NCBI GenBank assembly: GCA_002704325.1
Contig: PAFJ01000050.1
Coordinates: 9,165-14,371 of the forward strand
Length of the DNA: 5,207 nt
Direction of reading: 5' to 3'
From: Gammaproteobacteria bacterium
GTDB taxonomy: Bacteria > Pseudomonadota > Gammaproteobacteria > Pseudomonadales > Azotimanducaceae
Shown here: positions 1-4,813 of the stretch, one piece after another
Position numbering within the stretch: position 1 is the stretch's first letter
Layout of the letters: the number at the start of each line of letters is the position of its first letter
The notes under the pieces: generated by a model
Database searches by the model: none
What the model saw: only the letters and a program-made list of their open reading frames with translations
Told to the model about the DNA's origin: nothing
Made by a program: the position numbers and the translations under genes

Positions 1-1
1 C

Positions 2-346
2 ATTGCTGCAGTCACAAGCGCAGAAGACGGATTCGATCAGCGACTTATCCGGGTAAAAGAGCGCGGCGTTCGATTAGAAAAACAGCCCAAAGCCCACACT
101 CAACAAAATTTCGACAGCCTTATGGGGCGCTACGACGAACGTTTTGAGCAGATCGATAAGCGTTTTGCCCAAGTTTGCGAGCGCTTCGAACAAGTAGAGC
201 AGCGATTCGAACAAGTCGACAAACGATTAGAACCGATTGATCAAAGAATAACCGGAAGCGACTCCAAACTAGACCGATTTCATGGCAGCGTGCTGGCGGG
301 GTTAGGCGTAATCGTTGTGCAAAGCCTGGTTATGAATTTTCTTTGA
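2..346 (+). CDS. Small coiled-coil protein with C-terminal membrane segment, 5'-partial
   Basis: Frame 2 is open from the left edge to TGA at 344-346, followed at once by an in-frame TAA. The 114 visible residues include an N-terminal stretch (DQRLIRVKERGVRLEK) that looks like the start of a coiled coil. Five heptads follow (RFEQIDK, RFAQVCE, RFEQVEQ, RFEQVDK, RLEPIDQ), then a short linker and a hydrophobic tail (SVLAGLGVIVVQSLVMNFL) that could be a single membrane anchor. An ATG at 122 is possible but has no Shine-Dalgarno sequence, and the residues before it continue the same charged, helical character. I therefore think the gene starts beyond the window. Small proteins built from RFEQVDK-type heptads with a terminal membrane helix are common in bacteria and mostly uncharacterised. 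The likely role is oligomerisation at the inner membrane; no reaction can be assigned. It converges on the CoA-binding gene, with 36 bp between the stops and no obvious terminator. Confidence 0.7.
   Translation: MAAVTSAEDGFDQRLIRVKERGVRLEKQPKAHTQQNFDSLMGRYDERFEQIDKRFAQVCERFEQVEQRFEQVDKRLEPIDQRITGSDSKLDRFHGSVLAGLGVIVVQSLVMNFL
140..244 (+). repeat. Five imperfect 21-bp tandem units encoding coiled-coil heptads
   Basis: Units begin at 140, 161, 182, 203 and 224. Each starts with an arginine codon (CGT, CGT, CGC, CGA, CGA), then a Phe or Leu codon, and encodes R-F/L-E/A-Q/P-hydrophobic-D/E/C-polar. Synonymous divergence between units (CGT TTT against CGC TTC and CGA TTC) suggests an old duplication held by protein-level selection rather than a recent slippage product. 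The third and fourth units are the closest pair, both containing TTCGAACAAGT. Confidence 0.75.
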
Positions 347-382
347 TAAAGCCATCCCCCTTGATCAAATACATCTAAAGTC

Positions 383-817
383 TCAGCCAGCAAAACCATG
401 CAGCCGCCGATACTCGACCTTCAAACAACGGTCCACGATGCAAGTGAGACCGCCAGCCGCCGCGATCTTGATGCCGCTCAAGTTAATCACCCCAAACTGT
501 AGCCACAAAAATCGCGCGCCAATACTCACGGCCTCCTCGGCAATAGCGGGCACCGCGCTGGATTCGCGGAACACATTCACCAAAGCAATTGGCCCCGTCT
601 CAGCCGCTGCGGCACTTAGGCTAGGATAGCTGGTAGCGCCTAAAACAAGATCCTCGCGCGGGTTAATAGGCACGATCGTATAACCGTGTCCTTGCATCAC
701 CCGAGCAACGTCATGGCTGGGGCGGGCCGGGTTCGCCGACAACCCCACCACAGCGATTTTTCTCTCACTTAGAGCGGCTCTAATGTCTGTGTCTAATTGC
801 CATTGGGCCAGATTCAT
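383..817 (-). CDS. CoA-binding domain protein, YccU-like (CoA_binding_2 family)
   Basis: A 144-residue single-domain Rossmann protein resembling E. coli YccU. The glycine-rich CoA/nucleotide-binding segment is IAVVGLSANPARPSH (about residues 21-35), followed by the second strand and turn GYTIVPINP (45-53). Also typical are NVFRESS mid-protein, FLWLQFGVIN (103-112) and the C-terminal VDRC (128-131) before a basic tail. The family binds CoA or related nucleotides in the cytosol; its physiological role is not established, and no catalytic residues can be named. I chose ATG at 817 rather than the upstream in-frame TTG at 835 because GAGGA lies five bases before the ATG on this strand and because YccU-type proteins start close to this point. 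Length is normal for the family and the ORF is intact. It is transcribed divergently from the PEGA/FGE gene and convergently with the coiled-coil gene, so it is probably monocistronic. Identification is confident; function is general. Confidence 0.9.
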   Translation of the reverse strand: MNLAQWQLDTDIRAALSERKIAVVGLSANPARPSHDVARVMQGHGYTIVPINPREDLVLGATSYPSLSAAAAETGPIALVNVFRESSAVPAIAEEAVSIGARFLWLQFGVINLSGIKIAAAGGLTCIVDRCLKVEYRRLHGFAG

Positions 818-897
818 AGTTGTCCTCGCGCTCAAATCGGCTTTGCATCAATGTGTTCTGCCATTGCAAACTACGCCTCGAATGCAAGGAGTTCAAA
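818..897. promoter_or_regulatory. 80-bp divergent intergenic region with two ribosome binding sites
   Basis: This spacer separates the start codons of the minus-strand CoA-binding gene and the plus-strand PEGA/FGE gene, so it should hold at least part of both promoters. The minus gene has GAGGA (complement of 823-827) five bases before its ATG. The plus gene has AAGGAG at 886-891. A 6-bp inverted repeat, TTTGCA (842-847) and TGCAAA (865-870), lies between them with a 17-bp spacer; it could be an operator half-site pair but is short enough to be chance. I could not find a convincing -35/-10 pair on either strand, so promoter positions stay unresolved and may reach into the coding regions. Confidence 0.45.
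886..891 (+). promoter_or_regulatory. Strong Shine-Dalgarno AAGGAG fixing a TTG start at 898
   Basis: AAGGAG is a near-perfect anti-16S match, six bases before TTG at 898-900. The TTG begins a protein opening with a basic stretch and a long hydrophobic helix, as expected for a membrane anchor. The longer reading from the upstream TTG at 820 would add 26 residues with three cysteines, overlap the minus-strand gene start, and lacks a comparable site. Confidence 0.8.
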
Positions 898-2601
898 TTG
901 AGCCGCAAAGTAAAAATTTTACTCGGACTGCTGGTGTTGGTGTTAATGGCAGCGGCCTATTTCATGTTCTTTACAGCGAGCATCAGCGTCACCAGTCAGC
1001 CCGGTGATGCACGGGTGTCCATTAATGGCCAATTCATCGGAACGACCCCCATCGAAGATCATCCCCTAAGCCCGGGACGTTACAAATTGGCGGTGGCGCA
1101 CAGTCACTATGAAATACAGACCGAACAACTAGACCTTGCCTTAGGCGATCACCTGCAGCGCAACTACCCACTGCAAGCTGGGCAGGGCGTCCTAGAATTA
1201 ATGTCAAACCCCAAAGGCGCTTGGGTCGAAATAGATGGCGAGCGCCTATCCGTAGTAACCCCGACCCAAATAACCCTCACGTCGGGTAAGCACCGCATCC
1301 GTATGGGCAAGGCCGAGCGGCGTGATGCGAAAACAGATCTAGTGCTTAATTCCGGCGCGAACCAGCAAGTTAATCTGAACCTAGGTATGGACCCCCATGG
1401 CAGTCTCACGCTCAAACTCAGGCCAGCAAGCGCCAAAGTGGAAATTATCGGCGCCGCTATAAAATACGCAGCGGGTGTGCGGCTGCCCATGGGAGAATAT
1501 ACCCTGCAGGTTAGTCGCCCCGGATACATTACCCAAGACAAGCGCATTACCATTCAATACGGCGACAATACCGAGCAAATTACCCTGGCGCGGGGGTACG
1601 GCAAGCTGGCCGTGCAAGCGATCCCAGCCGATAGCTTCATTGACGTCACCCCGGCGGGCAGCGACACACAGGCGTATTCTGCGGCCAAGCGCCTGCCTGC
1701 AGGCAAAGTATCGGTCACGGCCAGAGCCATGGGCTACCGAACCCAGACGAAAACAGTCAATCTGACACCAGCCGGGCAAACAGTGCGCTTCAACCTTAAC
1801 AAGCTCCGCGCCGTGTCTGGCACAGTACTGGTCGACAAGCTAACGATTGGCGGCAACGCGCCGCCAATGGTCATAGTGCCGGCGGGAGAATTCATCATGG
1901 GCAATGCAACGGGCAGTGGGCAGGAGCGGCCCGTCCGTTCAGTACAACTCACCCAGCCCTTTGCGGTCGGTAAATACGAAGTCAGTATCGGCGAGTTTGG
2001 GCGCTACGCTAAGGCCACAGGAGCGGAGTTACCCAAGAAAGTCGCGGCGGCAATAACCGTCGAGGAGCTGAGTCAAGACAGCCCAATCGCCAATGTCTCG
2101 CACCAACAAGCCACGAAATATGCAGACTGGCTGAGCATCCAAACCGGCGAGCGCTATCGTCTGCCTACCGAAGCCGAATGGGAATACGCTGCCCGCGCGG
2201 GCAGTCAAAGTCCGTACTTTTTTGGCGACCAACCAAAGCAGTTATGTGACTACGCGAACGTCGCCGACCAAACGGTAAAACGTCGTTACCGCGCATGGAC
2301 AGTAATTGACTGTAATGACGGACAAGACACACCGCGCAAGCGCGGACAGTACGCACCCAACGCCTTTGGCTTGTACGACACCCACGGCAACGTGTCGGAA
2401 TGGGTGGTGGACTGCGGATTGCCCGAATATTCCAACGGCAGTCGCGACGGCACTCAAGCGGGGCAAGGACAGGGTTGCAGCAGCCACGGCCATCGCGGTG
2501 GTTCATGGGACTCAGGGCCGGAAGAAGTCGCCAACAGTTACCGTAAAGCAGCTAACGGCGGCAATGGCGACCGTGGTATTCGGCTGCTTCGAGAACTCTA
2601 G
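898..2601 (+). CDS. Membrane-anchored PEGA-repeat / FGE-sulfatase (SUMF1-like) domain protein
   Basis: A 567-residue envelope protein. The N-terminus is basic then hydrophobic (SRKVK, then about residues 7-25), an uncleaved signal-anchor by appearance, which would put the rest in the periplasm. Four PEGA-like beta repeats follow at roughly 28-92, 97-163, 168-234 and 235-303, with P-G-x-A-x-V and L-x-x-G-x-Y-x-L signatures clearest in the first. The C-terminal domain (about 324-567) is of FGE-sulfatase type: MVIVPAGEFIMG, RLPTEAEWEYAARAG (421-435), GLYDTHGNVSEW (491-502), HRGGSWDSG (532-540), ending GIRLLREL. Four cysteines (in QLCDY, VIDCND, VDCGL and GQGCSS) fit a pattern I recall from secreted members, where disulfides are plausible. 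The formylglycine-generating Cys pair is absent: the stretch after RGGSW has no cysteine. True sulfatase activation is therefore unlikely. Binding or an unknown oxidative or sensor role is possible. No sulfatase or partner gene is adjacent. Confidence 0.88.
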   Translation: MSRKVKILLGLLVLVLMAAAYFMFFTASISVTSQPGDARVSINGQFIGTTPIEDHPLSPGRYKLAVAHSHYEIQTEQLDLALGDHLQRNYPLQAGQGVLELMSNPKGAWVEIDGERLSVVTPTQITLTSGKHRIRMGKAERRDAKTDLVLNSGANQQVNLNLGMDPHGSLTLKLRPASAKVEIIGAAIKYAAGVRLPMGEYTLQVSRPGYITQDKRITIQYGDNTEQITLARGYGKLAVQAIPADSFIDVTPAGSDTQAYSAAKRLPAGKVSVTARAMGYRTQTKTVNLTPAGQTVRFNLNKLRAVSGTVLVDKLTIGGNAPPMVIVPAGEFIMGNATGSGQERPVRSVQLTQPFAVGKYEVSIGEFGRYAKATGAELPKKVAAAITVEELSQDSPIANVSHQQATKYADWLSIQTGERYRLPTEAEWEYAARAGSQSPYFFGDQPKQLCDYANVADQTVKRRYRAWTVIDCNDGQDTPRKRGQYAPNAFGLYDTHGNVSEWVVDCGLPEYSNGSRDGTQAGQGQGCSSHGHRGGSWDSGPEEVANSYRKAANGGNGDRGIRLLREL

Positions 2602-2603
2602 TC

Positions 2604-2705
2604 ATGGGTGCAAAAAGACTGCCGGCAGCGTTCAATTTGCTGAAATACGCAAGCGGACAAAGCCTAACCCTGCGCCCACAAGGTCGGTATCAAGCCGTGG
2701 CATAA
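2604..2705 (+). CDS. Possible 33-codon ORF behind the PEGA/FGE gene (doubtful)
   Basis: ATG at 2604 lies two bases after the TAG of the PEGA/FGE gene and opens 33 codons ending in TAA at 2703-2705. The product starts MGAKRLPAAFNLLKYASG and is mildly basic, with no recognisable motif, signal or membrane segment. Its position would allow translational coupling, but only a weak GAGAA (2591-2595) precedes it. An ORF of this size is expected by chance. I list it because nothing else explains this stretch; I would not annotate it without conservation evidence. Confidence 0.18.
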   Translation: MGAKRLPAAFNLLKYASGQSLTLRPQGRYQAVA

Positions 2706-2744
2706 GCGCGACTAGACGCTATACTTGCGTCATCTAAAAGTGAG
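2698..2744 (+). promoter_or_regulatory. Candidate promoter and weak RBS for the acyl-CoA dehydrogenase gene
   Basis: TATACT at 2720-2725 is a good -10 match, about 28 bp before the ATG at 2753. The only -35 at suitable spacing is TGGCAT at 2698-2703 (16 bp), which is poor, so an activator or a different element may be involved. GTGAG at 2740-2744 is a weak Shine-Dalgarno sequence eight bases from the start. With 151 bp between stop and start and no obvious U-tracted terminator, separate transcription from the PEGA/FGE gene is likely but not proven. Confidence 0.35.
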
Positions 2745-2752
2745 CAAACGAT

Positions 2753-3937
2753 ATGTCCTCGACCAATGCGTTCCGTGAAGAAGTCCGTGGCTGGCTAGAA
2801 GACAGCTGCCCAGCGTCAATGCGTACCCCAATGGTGGCAGACGAGTATCCCGGCGGCGGTCGTAGAGCCGACTACAAGAACGCCGATACTAAACTTTGGA
2901 TGGACCGCTGTGCCGAGCGTGGCTACACCGTACCAACCTGGCCGAAGGAGTTTGGCGGAGCCGGCCTTAATAAAGACGAAGCCGTCGTACTGCAGCAAGA
3001 AATGCAGCGCATAAATGCGCGTCCTGCTCTCGTGGGTATGGGTTTGAGTATGATCGGCCCCGCATTGTTGGAATACGGCACCGACGTACAGAAACAAGAG
3101 CACTTGCCAAAAATAGCCCGTGGAGACATATGGTGGTGTCAGGGCTACAGCGAGCCGGGCTCGGGTTCAGATCTCGCGAGTTTGCGCACCTCAGCGGTAG
3201 AAGACGGCGACGATTTCATCGTTAACGGCCAGAAAATATGGACCTCAGGTGCCGACAATGCCGACTGGATGTTCTGTCTTGTGCGTACCGATTTCGACGC
3301 CCCCAAACACGATGGTATTTCCTTCGTGCTCTTCGACATGACCACGCCGGGCATCACCGTCAAACCGATTTTGCTCATCAGCGGGTACTCGCCATTCTGC
3401 GAAACCTTTTTTGACAACGTGCGCGTACCCAAAAGCAACTTAGTGCACGAATTAAATAAGGGGTGGACCGTAGGCAAGCGGCTGTTACAGCACGAGCGCT
3501 CGATGATAGGCGGCATCGGCGGCGGGCAAAAGACCACCTCGATCGAAGAATACGCGCTGCAATACGCCGGCACAGACGCCAACGGCAAAGTTGCAGACCC
3601 GATATTACGAAACCGAATTCTCTCCCATCGCATGAGCGATAAAGCCTTTGGTCTTACCATGCGCCGCAGCGTAGAGGAATCTGCCACTGGTAACGCTCCC
3701 GGAGCGGTGTCCTCAATGTTTAAGTATTACGGCACTGAGCAAAACAAAGGCAAATACGAACTGTTGCTCGACGTGCTTGGCACCCAGTCCTTGGGCTGGC
3801 AGGGCGACACCTTCAAAGAAGACGAACTCGGCACCACCCGAGCGTGGCTGAGATCGAAAGCCAATTCGATTGAAGGCGGCACTTCTGAAGTGCAGTTAAA
3901 CATACTTGCGAAGCGCGTATTAGGCTTGCCGGATTAG
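2753..3937 (+). CDS. Acyl-CoA dehydrogenase (FadE-like flavoenzyme)
   Basis: A complete 394-residue acyl-CoA dehydrogenase, normal length for the family. These cytosolic FAD enzymes form the alpha-beta double bond of acyl-CoA thioesters and pass electrons to ETF. The N-terminal helical domain includes FREEVRGWL and VPTWPKEFGGAG. The middle beta domain has the flavin/substrate signature WWCQGYSEPGSGSDLASL (127-144) and NGQKIWTSGA (158-167). The C-terminal domain ends EGGTSEVQLNILAKRVLGLP. Aligning on the shared Gly-Thr-Ser places Gly375 where MCAD has its catalytic glutamate, as in LCAD and isovaleryl-CoA dehydrogenase, whose base sits on helix G. Glu248 in QHERS is the best candidate base here. 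The substrate cannot be read from the sequence; relatives handle fatty acyl, branched or ring-derived CoA esters. It stands alone, without an adjacent second subunit, hydratase or CoA ligase. The start at 2753 is supported by the typical N-terminal sequence. Confidence 0.95.
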   Translation: MSSTNAFREEVRGWLEDSCPASMRTPMVADEYPGGGRRADYKNADTKLWMDRCAERGYTVPTWPKEFGGAGLNKDEAVVLQQEMQRINARPALVGMGLSMIGPALLEYGTDVQKQEHLPKIARGDIWWCQGYSEPGSGSDLASLRTSAVEDGDDFIVNGQKIWTSGADNADWMFCLVRTDFDAPKHDGISFVLFDMTTPGITVKPILLISGYSPFCETFFDNVRVPKSNLVHELNKGWTVGKRLLQHERSMIGGIGGGQKTTSIEEYALQYAGTDANGKVADPILRNRILSHRMSDKAFGLTMRRSVEESATGNAPGAVSSMFKYYGTEQNKGKYELLLDVLGTQSLGWQGDTFKEDELGTTRAWLRSKANSIEGGTSEVQLNILAKRVLGLPD

Positions 3938-3975
3938 TCACCGCGCACAACCGTTTCGCAGAACAGTCTAAAACT

Positions 3976-4002
3976 CAGCGACTTAACGCCGAACCGTCGC
4001 TG
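3976..4002 (+). terminator. Weak candidate hairpin after the acyl-CoA dehydrogenase gene
   Basis: CAGCGAC (3976-3982) pairs with GTCGCTG (3996-4002), a perfect 7-bp stem, five of seven pairs G-C, with a 13-nt loop, 38 bp after the stop codon. It is followed by TGTGTAACTGTG rather than a run of T, so it is not a classical intrinsic terminator. A transcript-end stabilising hairpin or a chance structure are the alternatives. Confidence 0.3.
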
Positions 4003-4025
4003 TGTGTAACTGTGTTTAACACAGT
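4001..4025. repeat. Perfect 17-bp inverted repeat overlapping a 10-bp direct repeat
   Basis: ACTGTGTT (4009-4016) and AACACAGT (4018-4025) are perfect complements about a single central T at 4017. TGTGTGTAAC (4001-4010) and TGTGTTTAAC (4011-4020) form an adjacent tandem repeat with one mismatch in ten. Near-zero loop length favours a protein-binding DNA operator over an RNA hairpin, although a 6-bp stem with a 5-nt loop could also form in RNA. It lies 72 bp after the acyl-CoA dehydrogenase stop and about 380 bp before the thioesterase start, so its target gene is unclear. Confidence 0.6.
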
Positions 4026-4026
4026 G

Positions 4027-4040
4027 CGCTTCGCAAAGCG
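4027..4040. repeat. Short hairpin CGCTT-CGCA-AAGCG
   Basis: A 5-bp stem with a CGCA tetraloop lies immediately after the 17-bp palindrome. It is followed by a GC-rich run, not a T tract, so it is not an intrinsic terminator. With the two preceding dyads it makes three inverted repeats in about 65 bp. Confidence 0.4.
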
Positions 4041-4320
4041 GCGCGCGCAGCAAACATTTATCTGCACGCCACACCAACCATTTATCGACAAAATTCAGCC
4101 GTTCGTCTGAGAGCTCTCTTCGTCCGCACCTAAATCATATCCAATTACACTGGCAAGGACGTTGCGTTGTGCCTAGGGAGGGTTGCGCTTAATCCAGTTA
4201 TAAGACTTAAAGGATCATTGCCCCTGGATTTCTCGATTTCTGCTTGGCTGGCTCGCTTATCGGCCTTTATTAGGCTACTGCAGCCGTACTTCTCGCTTAG
4301 ACCAATCTCCAGTAAAGTTC

Positions 4321-4349
4321 TTGGCTTGGTTATGCAAAAAAATTATGTT
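4321..4349 (+). promoter_or_regulatory. Candidate promoter for the thioesterase-transporter pair
   Basis: TTGGCT (4321-4326) and TATGTT (4344-4349) match the sigma-70 hexamers at four of six positions each, with a 17-bp spacer containing a run of seven A. This would place the transcript start near 4356, giving a leader of roughly 45 nt. Quality is modest, and other A/T-rich hexamers are available in the interval. Confidence 0.3.
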
Positions 4350-4392
4350 GATGCGAACACGAGTTGCTTTGATTGCAAGCTTTGCCGCGGTT

Positions 4393-4397
4393 GGGGA
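4393..4397 (+). promoter_or_regulatory. RBS GGGGA deciding the thioesterase start at 4403
   Basis: GGGGA ends five bases before ATG 4403. The frame stays open to an upstream TTG at 4373, but that start has no comparable site, and the extra ten residues do not belong to a PaaI-type N-terminus. Confidence 0.6.
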
Positions 4398-4402
4398 ATA
4401 AA

Positions 4403-4813
4403 ATGCCTGTAGATATTCATCCCAGTGCCCAAGAGGTTTTGGACGGCGACGCGCAGATTCGTGAGCGCTACGGTGTTGTGGTTACCCGGGCTCTGGAGGG
4501 GGTTTGCGAGTTGAACCTCGTAGTGGATCAAGGTTGGATCAACGCGGCGGGCTACACGCATGGCAGCGTGGCTTATGCGGTGATGGACAGTGCTTGCGCT
4601 TATGCCAGTGCGTCGTTGCAAAAGCTTGCAGTCACGGTAAATGGCAATGTCACTTATACTCGCGGGACTCAGGAGGGTGCGAGGTTGAGTGTGAGCGCCC
4701 AGTTGCTCAGTCAAAGCAAACGGGTGATGACGTTTAATGCGCAGATTGTTGACGAGCGTGAGCGTTTGATCGCCCACGGTTCTTTTGTTTTTCAAATCAT
4801 AGGGGATCGTTAA
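4403..4813 (+). CDS. PaaI-family hotdog-fold acyl-CoA thioesterase
   Basis: A 136-residue single hotdog domain, matching E. coli PaaI in length and layout. The family hydrolyses acyl-CoA thioesters in the cytosol; PaaI itself acts on hydroxyphenylacetyl-CoA type products. The N-terminal half carries RYGVVVTRALEGVCELNLVV. The diagnostic helix segment is N47-A-A-G-Y-T-H53-G-S, then AVMDSACAYASAS with Asp62 in the position of the catalytic aspartate of PaaI (nine residues after the His, as I recall for E. coli PaaI). The closing strands are VNGNVTYTRG, GARLSVSAQLLSQSKRVMTFNAQIVD and IAHGSFVFQI. One difference from the common HGG motif is Ser55 for the second Gly. The active enzyme should be an oligomer. 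The stop overlaps the next start (TAATG), so it is very probably co-translated with the MFS gene. No phenylacetate-degradation genes are adjacent, so the substrate is open. Confidence 0.9.
   Translation: MPVDIHPSAQEVLDGDAQIRERYGVVVTRALEGVCELNLVVDQGWINAAGYTHGSVAYAVMDSACAYASASLQKLAVTVNGNVTYTRGTQEGARLSVSAQLLSQSKRVMTFNAQIVDERERLIAHGSFVFQIIGDR
4801..4806 (+). promoter_or_regulatory. RBS AGGGGA for the MFS gene, inside the thioesterase gene
   Basis: AGGGGA lies six bases before ATG 4813, within the last codons of the thioesterase. With the one-base stop/start overlap it indicates translational coupling, and it supports 4813 over the internal ATG codons at 4858 and 4861. Confidence 0.6.

Larger units (their letters stand above)
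3938..4402. other. 465-bp gene-free interval
   Basis: No convincing gene is seen here on either strand. The left third is dense in inverted repeats (3976-4040, described separately) and ends with a GC-alternating run (GGCGCGCGCAG, 4040-4050). The middle has a 10-bp palindrome GAGAGCTCTC (4109-4118). A purine-rich GGGAGG at 4176-4182 resembles a ribosome binding site but is followed by no plausible start. TATAAG at 4199-4204 resembles a -10 box but has no -35 at proper spacing. The right end carries the candidate promoter and RBS of the thioesterase gene. An 81-codon frame from TTG 4167 to 4412 crosses it, but has no family signature and overlaps the thioesterase start; I regard it as noncoding. 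Confidence 0.5.

Noticed and set aside
842..870. TTTGCA/TGCAAA inverted repeat as a confirmed operator
   Set aside because: Only six bases per arm with a 17-bp spacer, easily chance; kept only as a note in the divergent-region entry.
2619..2628. CTGCCGGCAG palindrome after the PEGA/FGE stop as a terminator
   Set aside because: No loop and no T tract, so it cannot act as an intrinsic terminator; 10-bp palindromes of this kind are common.
2306..2737. 143-codon + frame overlapping the 3' end of the PEGA/FGE gene
   Set aside because: Shifted-frame shadow over a conserved FGE domain; its tail beyond 2601 shows no recognisable protein features.
3145..3687. 180-codon minus-strand frame inside the acyl-CoA dehydrogenase gene
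   Set aside because: Antisense shadow; the sense strand encodes unambiguous family motifs throughout.
4009..4025. LexA (SOS) box: CTGT...ACAG within the 17-bp palindrome
   Set aside because: Gammaproteobacterial LexA sites need CTG-N10-CAG; here the spacer is N9. No SOS gene follows.
4326..4353. Possible dif site because of TTATGTT at 4343-4349
   Set aside because: The right half partly matches a XerD arm, but the left half does not resemble the XerC arm, and the local skew change has origin rather than terminus polarity.
4167..4412. 81-codon + frame across the gene-free interval
   Set aside because: TTG start without a usable RBS, no family motif, unconvincing composition, and it overlaps the well-supported thioesterase start.
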